NCBI RefSeq assembly: GCF_013404595.1
Contig: NZ_JABVAX010000001.1
Coordinates: forward strand, 372,001 to 436,000
DNA from: Jannaschia marina
GTDB taxonomy: Bacteria > Pseudomonadota > Alphaproteobacteria > Rhodobacterales > Rhodobacteraceae
Length of the DNA stretch: 64,000 bases
Direction: 5' to 3'
Shown: positions 34,140-43,017 of the stretch, in pieces
Numbering within the stretch: position 1 is the first letter of the stretch
Layout: the number at the start of each line of letters is the position of its first letter
Made by a program: the position numbers and the translations under genes
Notes under the pieces: generated by a model
Told to the model about the DNA's origin: nothing
Databases searched by the model: none
The model's input: only the letters and a program-made list of their open reading frames with translations

Positions 34140-35132
34140 TCAATCGGCACCGTCCTCGGCCACCGGGATGCGCCCGCCGAGCTCGTCCTCGATATGCGCG
34201 CGGATGATCGCGTCCATGTCGGGCTCCGCCTCGAAGCCGAGCGCACGGGCGCGCACCGGGTCGAAGGCCTGCGGCCAGCCGGCGACGATGCCGGCGACCG
34301 TCTCGTCGCCCTCCCGCCGGATGAGCCGCGTCGCGGCCGGTCCGGCGGCACGTTCGAGCGCCGCGATCTCCTCGCCCACCGTGGCATCGACCCCCGGCAG
34401 CGACAGCGCGCGGTCCGGCCCGAGCTGCGACAGGTCCATCTCGGCCGCGTGCAGCAGGAAGCCCACGGCGGCGCGCGGGCTCGCGAACCAGTGGCGCGTC
34501 GTCTCCGGCACGGGCAGCACGGCTTCCTGCCCCGTGAGGGGCTCGCGCAGGATCGAGGAATAGAAGCCCGAGGCCGCCGCGTTGGGCTTGCCCGGCCGGA
34601 TGCAGATCGTCGGCAGGCGCAGCGCGATCCCGTCGAGGACGCCGCGCCGCGACAGGTCCGAGATCAGAAGCTCGCCCATCGCCTTCTGCGTGCCGTAGCT
34701 CGTGAGCGGGCGCGTCGGTTGATCGTCGGGGATGACGTCGGGCAGGGGCGCGCCGAAGACCGCGATCGAAGAGGTGAAGACGAAGCGGGGGCAATAGCCC
34801 TCCTGTGCCGCGATCGCCTCGCAGAGCCCGATCGTGCCGTGCAGGTTGACGGCGTAGCCCTTGGGGAGATCCGCTTCCGCCTCGCCCGAGACGATGGCGG
34901 CCAGGTGGAAGATGACATCCGGCCGGCTCTCGATCAGGGCGGGTGCGGCCGCGGGATCGGCCAGATCGGCCGAGAGGGCCGCGCCGGGGATGCCGTCCGG
35001 CAGTACGGGCGGCACTACGTCGACGAGCGTGAGTGCGGTAATCGCCTGCCCCCGCACCGTCCCGCGCGCGACCAGCGCCTCGGTCAGCTTGCGGCCGATC
35101 ATGCCGGCCGCGCCGGTGATGAGAATGTGCAT
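34140..35132 (-). CDS. denD: D-erythronate dehydrogenase (NAD-dependent epimerase/dehydratase family)
   Basis: A 330-aa extended SDR enzyme. The NAD-binding motif ILITGAAGMIGRKL lies at the N-terminus; the active-site Ser is in FVFTSSIAVFG and the Tyr-x3-Lys in TSYGTQKAMGE. The stretch LPTICIRPGKPNAAASGFYSSI, with REPLTGQEAVLPVP, is characteristic of the DenD group, which oxidises D-erythronate to 2-dehydro-erythronate in four-carbon acid sugar catabolism. The usual partners (denominated kinase and isomerases) are not nearby, so specificity is assigned on sequence alone. Confidence 0.85.
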   Translation of the reverse strand: MHILITGAAGMIGRKLTEALVARGTVRGQAITALTLVDVVPPVLPDGIPGAALSADLADPAAAPALIESRPDVIFHLAAIVSGEAEADLPKGYAVNLHGTIGLCEAIAAQEGYCPRFVFTSSIAVFGAPLPDVIPDDQPTRPLTSYGTQKAMGELLISDLSRRGVLDGIALRLPTICIRPGKPNAAASGFYSSILREPLTGQEAVLPVPETTRHWFASPRAAVGFLLHAAEMDLSQLGPDRALSLPGVDATVGEEIAALERAAGPAATRLIRREGDETVAGIVAGWPQAFDPVRARALGFEAEPDMDAIIRAHIEDELGGRIPVAEDGAD

Positions 35133-35316
35133 GACGCCCCTCCGCGCTTCAGGGGATTAAACGGTGGCCGCGGTCGATTGGCAATCCTTGTCGGACGACC
35201 GGCTCCACGGGCTCCGCTTCGGGCAGACGTCATCGCGTAGCGCGTCTCCGTGATTGCCTGTCGCCCCGCGTGCGCCGCAGTCTGCGACCATTCCCTTCGG
35301 GTACGGAGATCTCCTG

Positions 35317-35850
35317 ATGAAAACCCTTTATTTCGTGTCTTTGGTTGCCCTCGCCGGCCTGGTTGGCTGCGCGGAAATCGCCACGCTTCATTGCGGAAAC
35401 GTCAACGAATACGCCTTCGGTGAACGTGCCGGACAGGCCGGGCGGTCCAAGGCCGCTCTGCAATCGGAGATCGCGACCTGCGCCGCCACGGAACATCCTC
35501 TCGACGAACGGCGGGTGATGGCCGGCTACGAGGCCGGACGGCTCGCCTATTGCTCGCCCGAGGGGGCCTTTCGGACCGGACAGGCCGGCCTGTCGATCCG
35601 GCCGGTCTGCACGGCCGGTGAGCGTGCCGGGATGGGCCGCGCCCATCGTCTGGGTCAGCAGGACCGGGAGTTGCAGGTCCGGGTCCGCAGCCTGACCGGG
35701 GAGCGGCGGGAGCTGCGGGAGGCGCGGGCCGCGCTCGGCCCGGACGACGATGCGGAGGCACGCCGTCTCGGGGACGAGATTTCACGTCTCACCCGCCGCA
35801 TCGAGCGGCTGGAGGATCGCCGGCTTCTTCTATCGCTCTTCGACGGGTGA
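35317..35850 (+). CDS. DUF2799 family lipoprotein
   Basis: A 177-aa predicted lipoprotein: the signal sequence MKTLYFVSLVALAGLVGC ends in a lipobox with Cys18. The DUF2799 pattern follows, with NVNEYAFGERAGQAG, MAGYEAGRLAYCSPEGAF and AGMGRAHRLG as Gly-Arg-rich helical repeats. The C-terminal third is a charged coiled coil (QDRELQVRVRSLTGERRELRE). GGAGAT lies upstream of ATG 35317. Function unknown. It converges on adenosine kinase with only three bases between the two stops. Confidence 0.85.
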   Translation: MKTLYFVSLVALAGLVGCAEIATLHCGNVNEYAFGERAGQAGRSKAALQSEIATCAATEHPLDERRVMAGYEAGRLAYCSPEGAFRTGQAGLSIRPVCTAGERAGMGRAHRLGQQDRELQVRVRSLTGERRELREARAALGPDDDAEARRLGDEISRLTRRIERLEDRRLLLSLFDG

Positions 35851-35853
35851 CGG

Positions 35854-36840
35854 TCAGACCAGACCCTCGTCCCGGAACAGCGCCATGATGTCCTCGGCCG
35901 GGCGCGGGCCGATGTGGCCGATCACCTCGCGGGCGCAGGCCACGCCCATGCGCGCCGCCGTCTCGAGGTCGCGCTCGGATGCGATGCCATAGAGGAACCC
36001 GGCCGCGAACTGGTCGCCCGCCCCCGTCGCATCGACGACGCGGGCGGCCTCGACCGGGGCCGTGACGCGGGTGCCGCCCGAGAGAACCCAGACGTCCTCG
36101 CCCGAGCGGGTGCAGGCGACGACCTCGCAGACCTCCGCCGCGCGGGCGAGGGCGGCGTCGAGGTCGTCGGTCTCGTAGAGCGTCGTCCATTCGGCGGCGT
36201 TGCCGATGGCGATATCCATGTCCTCGGCGATCAGGCGCTGGAAGTCGGCGCGGTGACGTTCGGCGCAGAACGGATCGGAAATGGTGATCGCCGACTTGCC
36301 GCCCGCGGCCTTCATCTTGGAGGCGGCCTCGGCAAAGGCGGTCTTCCCCTCGTCCTTGTCGAAGAGATAGCCCTCGAGGAAGAGGAGCCCGCCGCCCGCG
36401 AAGACGTCGGGCACATCCGCCGAGGAGATGTCGGCGCCCGCGCCGAGGTAGGTGTTCATCGACCGCTCGCCGTCGGGCGACACGAAGATCATCGACCGCG
36501 ACGTCGGCAGGTCGACGGCCTGCGGCGGGTTCGGAAAGGCGGTGCCCGAGGCTTCCATCGTCTGCGCGTAGAACCGGCCGAGCGCGTCGGTCTTGACCTT
36601 GCCGATGAAGGCGGTGGAGAGCCCGAGCGCCCCGATCCCGGCCAGCGTGTTGGCGACCGAGCCGCCGGGGGCCTCCACCCGTTCGGACATGGCCGCATAG
36701 AGCAGCTCCGCCCGCTCGCGCTCCACGAGCTGCATGATGCCCTTCTCGATTCCCATCTGGTCGAGGAAGGTGTCGCTCGAAGGCGAGATCACGTCGACGA
36801 TGGCGTTGCCGATGCCGATCACGTCAAAGGTCTGGGTCAT
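35854..36840 (-). CDS. Adenosine kinase (PfkB family)
   Basis: A 328-aa ribokinase-fold sugar/nucleoside kinase phosphorylating adenosine to AMP, by family. FDVIGIGNAIVDVISP starts the Rossmann-like core; APGGSVANTLAGIGALG is the nucleoside site, and VVDATGAGDQFAAGFLYG holds the anion hole and catalytic Asp. GNAAEWTTLYE follows the usual pattern. ATG 36840 lies 49 bp after the nth stop, so the two minus-strand genes are probably co-transcribed. A related sugar kinase activity cannot be excluded. Confidence 0.88.
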   Translation of the reverse strand: MTQTFDVIGIGNAIVDVISPSSDTFLDQMGIEKGIMQLVERERAELLYAAMSERVEAPGGSVANTLAGIGALGLSTAFIGKVKTDALGRFYAQTMEASGTAFPNPPQAVDLPTSRSMIFVSPDGERSMNTYLGAGADISSADVPDVFAGGGLLFLEGYLFDKDEGKTAFAEAASKMKAAGGKSAITISDPFCAERHRADFQRLIAEDMDIAIGNAAEWTTLYETDDLDAALARAAEVCEVVACTRSGEDVWVLSGGTRVTAPVEAARVVDATGAGDQFAAGFLYGIASERDLETAARMGVACAREVIGHIGPRPAEDIMALFRDEGLV

Positions 36841-36889
36841 GGAATGTCCTTGGGTTGGCGATGCGGGTGGCGGTCGACGCGTCGTGCCG

Positions 36890-37540
36890 TCAGGCCGGTT
36901 CGGTCTTGCCCTCGAACGGGCATAGGTCGCGGATGAGGCAGGCCCCGCACTTCGGCTTGCGCGCGACGCAGATGTAGCGGCCGTGCAGGATGAGCCAGTG
37001 ATGGGCGTGCTGCTGGTATTCGGCGGGCACGTTGTCCTCGATGGCGCGCTCGACGGCGTCCACGTCCTTGCCGGGCGCGAGGCCGGTGCGGTTGCCGACG
37101 CGGAAGATATGGGTGTCGACGGCCTGCGCGGGATGCTTGAACCACATGTTCAGCACGACATTGGCCGTCTTGCGGCCCACGCCCGGCAGGCGGACGAGTG
37201 CCGCGCGCGAGGATGGCACCTCCCCGTCGTAGTCGTCGACGATCATCTGGCTCAGCTTGATGACGTTCTTGGCCTTCTGGCGGAACAGCCCGATCGTCTT
37301 GATGTGCTCGGTCACGCCTTCGAGCCCGAGGTCGAGCATCTTCTGCGGCGTGTCGGCCACCGCGAAGAGCCCGCGCGTCGCCTTGTTGACACCCGCGTCC
37401 GTCGCCTGCGCCGAAAGCGCGACGGCGACCACGAGCGTATAGGCATTCACGTGTTCGAGCTCGCCCTTCGGCTCGGCCTCGGCGGCCTCGAAACGCGCGA
37501 AGATCTCGCGCACGACGGGATAGGGCAGTTGCTTGGCCAT
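36890..37540 (-). CDS. nth: Endonuclease III
   Basis: A 216-aa DNA glycosylase/AP-lyase for oxidised pyrimidines. The helix-hairpin-helix LPGVGRKTANVVL carries the catalytic Lys, VDTHIFRVGNR the catalytic Asp, and the 4Fe-4S loop is C-x6-C-x2-C-x5-C (CVARKPKCGACLIRDLC). ATG 37540 gives the usual MAKQLPYPVVREIFARF. Length is normal. It is divergent from an Ada-like alkyltransferase, placing two DNA repair genes back to back. Confidence 0.96.
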   Translation of the reverse strand: MAKQLPYPVVREIFARFEAAEAEPKGELEHVNAYTLVVAVALSAQATDAGVNKATRGLFAVADTPQKMLDLGLEGVTEHIKTIGLFRQKAKNVIKLSQMIVDDYDGEVPSSRAALVRLPGVGRKTANVVLNMWFKHPAQAVDTHIFRVGNRTGLAPGKDVDAVERAIEDNVPAEYQQHAHHWLILHGRYICVARKPKCGACLIRDLCPFEGKTEPA

Positions 37541-37639
37541 GGCGGCCGATATGGCCCGGCGGAGGCGCGACGGCAAGCTTTCCGCAGGTTCCGGGTCGCG
37601 GTGCGGGGTGCGGCTGGGGCATAGAGACGGCAGGAGAGC

Positions 37640-38512
37640 ATGACCATGACCGACCAGAGCCCCGCCCCCGACGGCTACCACTACGCGCTGATGCGGCGCG
37701 CGATCGACCATCTCGACGCCCGCGCCGACGCGCCGCCCTCCCTGCCGGAGCTGGCCGCGGAGATGAACCTCAGCCCCGCGCATTTCCAGCGCATCTTCAG
37801 TGCCTGGGCCGGGGTCAGCCCAAAGCGGTTCCAGCAGTATCTCACCCTCGGCCACGCCAAGGCGCTCCTGTCCGAGCGGTTCACCCTCCTCGATACGGCC
37901 CACGGCACCGGCCTCTCGGGGACAGGGCGGCTCCACGATCTCTTCCTGCGGTGGGAGGCCATGTCGCCCGGCGACTACGCCCGCGGCGGGGCCGGCCTTC
38001 GCATTGCCTACGACTGGCGCGACGGGCCCTTCGGCGAGATGCTGGTGATGGTCACCGACCGCGGCATCTGCGGGCTGGCCTTCGCGTCCGAGGCCGGGCG
38101 GGAGGCGACCTTCGCCGACATGGCCGCCCGCTGGCCCGCCGCCACCTTCCGCGCGGATGCTGCCGCCGTCGCCGCGCAGGCCGGCGCGCTCGATACGCTC
38201 TCGGGCGAGGCGCGGCTGCACATCCTCGGAGGGCCTTTCCAGATCAAGGTCTGGGAGGCGCTTATGCGCATCCCCTCGGGCCATGTCACCACCTACGGCG
38301 AGATCGCGAGCGCCATCGGCAACCCCCGCGCCGTCCGCGCCGTCGGCACCGCCGTCGGGCGCAACCCCGTCAGCTGGCTCATCCCCTGCCACCGGGCGCT
38401 ACGCAAGTCGGGCGGGCTCGGCGGCTATCACTGGGGTCTGCCGGTCAAGCGCGCGATGCTCGCCTGGGAGGGCGCGCGGGCCGATGCGGACGCGCCCCGG
38501 CGATCGGCGTGA
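37640..38512 (+). CDS. Ada-like protein: AraC-type helix-turn-helix fused to O6-methylguanine-DNA methyltransferase
   Basis: A 290-aa fusion. The N-terminal AraC-type DNA-binding domain (about 15-115, PSLPELAAEMNLSPAHFQRIF) is followed by a methyltransferase domain with the acceptor Cys250 in WLIPCHR and the helix-turn-helix VTTYGEIASAIGNPRAVRAVG. The N-terminal zinc/methyl-phosphotriester domain of E. coli Ada is missing, so it repairs O6-alkylguanine but may sense damage differently. ATG 37640 or 37646 could be the start. It is divergent from nth. Confidence 0.93.
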   Translation: MTMTDQSPAPDGYHYALMRRAIDHLDARADAPPSLPELAAEMNLSPAHFQRIFSAWAGVSPKRFQQYLTLGHAKALLSERFTLLDTAHGTGLSGTGRLHDLFLRWEAMSPGDYARGGAGLRIAYDWRDGPFGEMLVMVTDRGICGLAFASEAGREATFADMAARWPAATFRADAAAVAAQAGALDTLSGEARLHILGGPFQIKVWEALMRIPSGHVTTYGEIASAIGNPRAVRAVGTAVGRNPVSWLIPCHRALRKSGGLGGYHWGLPVKRAMLAWEGARADADAPRRSA

Positions 38513-38671
38513 GAGGGCGTTTCCTTTCGATGTTATTGCCTAACGTGATCGCAGGCGACATCTGACCGGCGGAGCGTCGCGCACCCGGTCCGCGAATCGT
38601 GGAACCGGTGGAACGGGGCCCGCAATCGTGCGTTTTGCCTGCGCACAACCGACAACAAGCGGAATGAACAC

Positions 38672-39319
38672 ATGACCTTCTTCAAAGCCCCCCTCGCCCT
38701 GGCCCTCGGCGGTACGCTGATCGTGGCCGGCTGCGTCGACGCCACCACCGGCGAGCCCAACCGCACGCGCAACGGCGCGCTCATCGGGGCCGGGATCGGG
38801 GCTGCGGCCGGCGCGATCGCCGGCGACGGCAGCCGCGCGGACGAGATCGCAGCCGGGGCCGTGGCCGGCGGCCTGATCGGCGGGGCCATCGGCTCGCGCC
38901 TCGACCGCCAGGCGGCCGACCTGCGCAACCAGCTGGGCGACGACCGCATCCTGATCCGCAACACGGGCGAGCAGCTCATCGTCACCCTGCCGCAGGACAT
39001 CCTCTTCGACACCGACAGCGCGTCGCTGCGCGCCGACCTGCAGTCCGACATCCGCGCCCTCGGCCGGAACCTGCAGCAGTATCCCGACACCGCCGTCCAG
39101 GTGATCGGCCACACCGACAGCGAAGGCTCCGCCGCCTACAACCAGGATCTGTCGGAGCGCCGCGCGCGGGCCGTCGCCGGCGTCCTCCTGGAGCAGGGCG
39201 TCTCGGGCAGCCGCGTGGTGCCGATCGGCCGGGGCGAGGCGCAGCCCGTCGCCTCGAACAACACCTCCGAAGGCCGCCGTCAGAACCGCCGGGTCGAGAT
39301 CATCATCACTCCGACCTGA
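38672..39319 (+). CDS. OmpA family lipoprotein with glycine-zipper domain
   Basis: A 215-aa predicted outer-membrane lipoprotein. The signal peptide has the lipobox VAGC (Cys21). A glycine-zipper segment (about 34-74, GALIGAGIGAAAGAIAG and AVAGGLIGGAIGSRLD) precedes a peptidoglycan-binding OmpA domain (from about 100) with VIGHTDSEGSAAYNQDLSERR and the end GRRQNRRVEIII. It anchors the envelope to the cell wall and resembles YiaD/Pal-like proteins. A strong terminator follows the stop. Confidence 0.93.
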   Translation: MTFFKAPLALALGGTLIVAGCVDATTGEPNRTRNGALIGAGIGAAAGAIAGDGSRADEIAAGAVAGGLIGGAIGSRLDRQAADLRNQLGDDRILIRNTGEQLIVTLPQDILFDTDSASLRADLQSDIRALGRNLQQYPDTAVQVIGHTDSEGSAAYNQDLSERRARAVAGVLLEQGVSGSRVVPIGRGEAQPVASNNTSEGRRQNRRVEIIITPT

Positions 39320-39340
39320 CCGTCGCACACCGAACGAGTG

Positions 39341-39370
39341 GCCCCCGGTTTCGCGACCGGGGGCTTTTTT
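39341..39370 (+). terminator. Rho-independent terminator after the OmpA-lipoprotein gene
   Basis: Perfect nine-base arms GCCCCCGGT and ACCGGGGGC around TTCGCG, followed by six T. It lies 22 bp after the stop codon and is the clearest classical terminator in the window. Confidence 0.93.
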
Positions 39371-39423
39371 CCGTTGCATCCCCGGGCGGCGGTCATATCT
39401 TCTGACCAATTCAGGGGAAGGCC

Positions 39424-40191
39424 ATGCCGTTTCAGAAGATCACCTCCGAAAAGCTCGCCACGGCCGTCGTCCGTCAGATCGAGCATCTGATCCTGCGCGG
39501 CATCCTCCGCCCCGGCGACCGCCTGCCGGCCGAGCGGGAACTGTCGGAGCGTCTGGGCGTCTCGCGGCCGAGCCTGCGCGAAGCGGTGGGCGCGTTGCAG
39601 GACCGGGGCCTCCTGACCGCGAAGGCGGGCGCGGGGGTCTACGTGGCCGACGTGCTCGGCAACGCCTTCTCGCCCGCGCTCACCAACCTCTTCGCGAGCC
39701 ACGAGGACGCGCTCTTCGACTACATCGCCTTCCGCCGCGACATGGAGGGCATCGCCGCCGCCCGCGCCGCGACCCACGGCTCGGACACCGACCTCGCCCT
39801 TGTCGATACCATCTTCCGCAAGATGGAGGCCGCCCACGACAAGCGCGATCCCTCCGACGAGGCCGCGCTCGACGCCGATTTCCACATGGCCATCGTCGAG
39901 GCGTCGCACAACGTCATCATGCTGCACATGATGCGCTCGATGATGGACCTCCTGCGCGAGGGCGTATTCTACAACCGCTCCGTCATGTTCCGGCAGCGGA
40001 CGACGCGCGACACGCTCCTCGACCAGCACCGCGCCATCAACGACGGGCTGCAGGCCCGCGACCCGGTCGCCGCCCGCGCCGCCGTGGAGGCGCATCTGAA
40101 CTACGTGCGCGAAAGCCTCGGGGATCAGCGGGAGGCCGACCGCCACGAAGCCGTCGCGCGCCTCCGGCTGGAGCAGGAGGTGGGGCGCTGA
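39424..40191 (+). CDS. FadR/GntR family transcriptional regulator with FCD domain
   Basis: A 255-aa regulator. The winged helix at residues 8-75 (RQIEHLILRGILRPGDRLPAERELSERLGVSR) is followed by an FCD effector domain (about 90-235), whose metal-site pattern appears as DADFHMAIVEASHN and DQHRAINDGLQARD. The type resembles PdhR/LldR, which respond to organic acids. It stands alone after the OmpA terminator and is convergent with ptsP. Targets are not evident from neighbours. Confidence 0.92.
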   Translation: MPFQKITSEKLATAVVRQIEHLILRGILRPGDRLPAERELSERLGVSRPSLREAVGALQDRGLLTAKAGAGVYVADVLGNAFSPALTNLFASHEDALFDYIAFRRDMEGIAAARAATHGSDTDLALVDTIFRKMEAAHDKRDPSDEAALDADFHMAIVEASHNVIMLHMMRSMMDLLREGVFYNRSVMFRQRTTRDTLLDQHRAINDGLQARDPVAARAAVEAHLNYVRESLGDQREADRHEAVARLRLEQEVGR

Positions 40192-40201
40192 GCAGACCGG
40201 T

Positions 40202-40222
40202 CCGGCGCTCCTCTAGCGCCGG
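40202..40222. terminator. Hairpin spanning the ptsP stop codon between convergent genes
   Basis: Perfect eight-base arms CCGGCGCT and AGCGCCGG around CCTCT; the ptsP stop codon lies within it. No T-run follows, so termination efficiency is uncertain, but its place between the convergent GntR-type gene and ptsP suggests a shared transcript end. Confidence 0.5.
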
Positions 40223-42444
40223 CGCAGGTACTCCATCACCGCCGGCCGCACCGATTGCTCGCCCGCGTCCCGCGCAGCCTCGATGACACGGCGCACCGCG
40301 CCGAGGTCGGCCTTCAGCAGGATGTTCTTCACCGGCCCGATCGACGCTGGGCGCATCGACAGACACCGCAGGCCCATCGCCGCGAAGCAGAGCGCCTCGA
40401 CCGGGCGGCCCGCGTCCTCGCCGCAGAAGCTGACGGGTGTCTCCGTCTCGGCGCAGCGCCCCACGATCCGCTCGATCAGGGTCAGGAAGCTGACGTTCAG
40501 CGTGTCATAGCGCCGGCGCACCCGCTCGTTCTCGCGGTCGGCGGCGAAGAAGAACTGCTTGAGGTCGTTGCCCCCGATCGAGATGAAGTCCGCCTCCTCG
40601 AAGAACCGTCGCGGTGCGAAGGCCATCGAGGGCGTCTCGAGCATCGCGCCGACCTTGAGCGTCTCGGGCAGGGCGTGACCGAGCGAGGCTTCGCGGTGCA
40701 GCTCCCGCGTGAGATGACCGCGCGCCTCGAGGAACTCCTCCATCTGGGCGATGAAGGGGAACATGACGTTCATCGGCCGCCCCTCGTGCGCCCGGATCAG
40801 CGCCTGCAGCTGCATCCGCATCACGCCGGGCTTGTCGAGCCCGACCCGGATCGCCCGCCATCCGAGCGCGGGGTTCGGCTCGTCCTGCGACTTCATGTAG
40901 GGCAGCACCTTGTCCGACCCGATGTCGAGCGTGCGGAACGTCACCGGCAGGCCCTGCGCCGCCTCGATCACCCGCGCATAGAGGCTCGCCAGCTCGCCCC
41001 GGCGCGGCACCTTGTTGCGCGTCAGGAACTGCAGCTCCGTGCGGAAGAGCCCCACGCCCTCGGCCCCCGAGGTCGGCAGCGACGGCAGGTCCGCCATCAG
41101 CCCCGCGTTCATCATCAGCTCCACGCGCGCGCCGTCCTCGGTCACGCAGCGGGTGTCGCGAATGCTGGCGTAGCGCTGCTGCGCCTGCTGGGCCATGGCG
41201 AGCTTCTCGCCGAAGGCCGTGCGCACCATGTCGTCGGGGCGCAGATGCGCGATACCCTGATCCCCGTCGACGAGGATCGCGTCGCCCGAGAGCGCCTCCG
41301 TCGTGATGCCCCGCGCCTGCAGCACGAGCGGAATGGCCCAGGCCCGTGCCACGATCGCCGCGTGGCTGCCGACCGAACCCTCCTCCAGCACCACGCCGCG
41401 CAGCTTGCGCCCGTAGTCCAGAAGCTCGCCCGGCCCGATATTGCGCGCCACCAGCACGGCGTTGTCCGGCAGCGCGCCGCGATCCCCGCCCTGGCCCGTC
41501 AGCATCCGCAGGAGCCGGTTCGACAGGTCGTCGAGGTCCGCGAGCCGTTCGCGCAGGTAGGGGTCGGCGTTGCGCATCTTGGCGCGGGTCGCCGTCTGCT
41601 CCTTCTCGACGGCGGCCTCGGCGGTCAGGCCCGCGTTGATGTCGTCCTCCATCCGGCGCAGCCAGCTGCGGGAATAGGCGAACATGCGGAAGGCCTCGAT
41701 CACCTCCTCCTGCTCGCGGTCGCCATGGGCCTGGCTCAGCATCCGGTCGACCGATAGGCGCAACTCGTCCACGGCGGTGCGCAGACGTTCGCATTCCTTC
41801 TCGGGGTCTTCCGACACGGGGTTCGTGATGACGACACGCGGGTCGTGCAGGTAGACGGTGCCCTCGGTCGCGCCTTCCTGCCCCATGACGCCCTTGAAGA
41901 GAACCTGCTGCGCGTGCCGGGGCTTGAGCGCCTCGCCCTCGCCGACGAAGGCCCCGAGCTCCGCCATCTCGGCCAGCACCATCGCCACGACCTCGAGGGC
42001 ATAGACCTCGTCCTCGGTAAACTCCCGCGCTTCCTTCGATTGCACCACCAGCACGCCGAGCCGCTCGCCAAGCCGCTGCACGGGCACGCCAAGGAAGCTC
42101 GAAAAGACCTCCTCCCCGGTTTCGGGCATGTAGCGGAAGCCCTTGGTGCCCGGCGCGTCGGCGGTGTTGAGCGGCCCCCGGCGGCGGGCGACGCGGCCCA
42201 CGAGGCCCTCGCCCACGCGCATCCGCGTCACATGCACCGATTCGGGGTTCAGGCCCTTCGTCGCGCACAGCTCCAGCGTCTGTTCGTCCCTGTGCAGGTA
42301 GATCGAGCAGACCTCGGTTTCCATCGAGTTCGCTACCAGATCCACGATCCGGTCGAGCCGTTCCTGACCCGCGCCGGCCTCGGCCATGACGGCCTGAAGC
42401 CGCCGCAGAAGTTTGCGACTGTCGCTGTCCCTTGGCGCTGACAT
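40213..42444 (-). CDS. ptsP: Phosphoenolpyruvate-protein phosphotransferase of the nitrogen PTS (EI-Ntr)
   Basis: A 743-aa enzyme. The N-terminal GAF domain (about 15-165, VCSIYLHRDEQTLELCATKGLN) senses small nitrogen metabolites in this family; the EI phosphohistidine domain has the active His361 in GSVGSHAAIVARAWAIP; the C-terminal PEP-binding barrel contains GLFRTELQFL, FRTLDIGSDKVLPY and SIGGNDLKQFFFAADR. It passes phosphate from PEP to NPr. Adjacency to lysC is conserved in alphaproteobacteria. A 36-aa membrane gene and a 97-bp tandem repeat lie between the two. Confidence 0.96.
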   Translation of the reverse strand: MSAPRDSDSRKLLRRLQAVMAEAGAGQERLDRIVDLVANSMETEVCSIYLHRDEQTLELCATKGLNPESVHVTRMRVGEGLVGRVARRRGPLNTADAPGTKGFRYMPETGEEVFSSFLGVPVQRLGERLGVLVVQSKEAREFTEDEVYALEVVAMVLAEMAELGAFVGEGEALKPRHAQQVLFKGVMGQEGATEGTVYLHDPRVVITNPVSEDPEKECERLRTAVDELRLSVDRMLSQAHGDREQEEVIEAFRMFAYSRSWLRRMEDDINAGLTAEAAVEKEQTATRAKMRNADPYLRERLADLDDLSNRLLRMLTGQGGDRGALPDNAVLVARNIGPGELLDYGRKLRGVVLEEGSVGSHAAIVARAWAIPLVLQARGITTEALSGDAILVDGDQGIAHLRPDDMVRTAFGEKLAMAQQAQQRYASIRDTRCVTEDGARVELMMNAGLMADLPSLPTSGAEGVGLFRTELQFLTRNKVPRRGELASLYARVIEAAQGLPVTFRTLDIGSDKVLPYMKSQDEPNPALGWRAIRVGLDKPGVMRMQLQALIRAHEGRPMNVMFPFIAQMEEFLEARGHLTRELHREASLGHALPETLKVGAMLETPSMAFAPRRFFEEADFISIGGNDLKQFFFAADRENERVRRRYDTLNVSFLTLIERIVGRCAETETPVSFCGEDAGRPVEALCFAAMGLRCLSMRPASIGPVKNILLKADLGAVRRVIEAARDAGEQSVRPAVMEYLRRR

Positions 42445-42614
42445 GTCCTGCCCCGGCTCCCTCGTCGGGAGGGACCATAGCGGAGTGGTTCACGGAAGGG
42501 GAGGGGGCGCGGACGGTGCAGGTCGAAGCGGCGGGCCGCGCCCGCAAATCGGTCCGGCTACCGGTTCCGGAGCGCGAAAACGCGCCGGTCCACGTACGGG
42601 CCGACAGCGTCCGG

Positions 42615-42725
42615 TCAGTTGGGCGCGATCATCGGGGTCGGGTCCACGCTCAGCGCGGGCAGGAGAAGGGCAAGGCCGACGCAGGCGACCATCCAGAAGG
42701 CGGGGGTGTAGAAGAAACGTGTCAT
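42615..42725 (-). CDS. Tiny single-helix membrane protein between lysC and ptsP
   Basis: A 36-aa frame (111 bases with stop) from ATG 42725, preceded by AGAGGGGG as ribosome site. It reads TRFFYTPAFWMVACVGLALL then LPALSVDPTPMIAPN: one strongly hydrophobic segment with aromatic residues at its start. It is on the same strand as lysC and ptsP and would sit in the same transcript. It is too short for most gene finders. No family is recognised; I rate it a probable real small protein because of the ribosome site and clean membrane pattern. Confidence 0.5.
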   Translation of the reverse strand: MTRFFYTPAFWMVACVGLALLLPALSVDPTPMIAPN

Positions 42726-42823
42726 GCCCCCTCTTCGCCGATCATCCCTTAAAAGAGCGATAACGGGCCGTCGTTATCCGATGACGGCCCCGCAAATGGC
42801 GTGCGGCCCGTTCCAAGCCCGCG

Positions 42824-43017
42824 CGGTCTCGGAGTGCCGCCGCAGGCGGTGCGCGTCGCCTACGCCTTCTTCAGCTCGAAGACGTCGTGCAGCGCCTGGA
42901 CGGCCAATTCCATGTACTTGCGGTCTCGGAGTGCCGCCGCAGGCGGTGCGCGTCGCCTACGCCTTCTCAAGCTCGAAGACGTCGTGCAGCGCCTGGACGG
43001 CCAATTCCATGTACTTG
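42824..43017. repeat. 97-bp tandem duplication of the lysC 3' end
   Basis: Units 42824-42920 and 42921-43017 match at 95 of 97 bases. The right unit holds the real end of lysC and 37 bp beyond; the left unit is a detached copy that would encode ELAVQALHDVFELKKA and a stop, against ELEKA in lysC. The only changes are adjacent bases (42871-42872 against 42968-42969). The left copy has no start region of its own and is a fragment, not a gene. Confidence 0.93.

Noticed and set aside
37571-37640. GGTTCCGGGTCGCGG-like stretch resembling a tRNA T-arm before the Ada-like gene
   Set aside because: No matching D-arm, anticodon arm or acceptor stem could be formed around it.
42862-42918. Left copy of the lysC tail as a separate small gene
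   Set aside because: It has an ATG (MELAVQALHDVF) but no ribosome site and only the last residues of aspartate kinase; better called a duplicated fragment.
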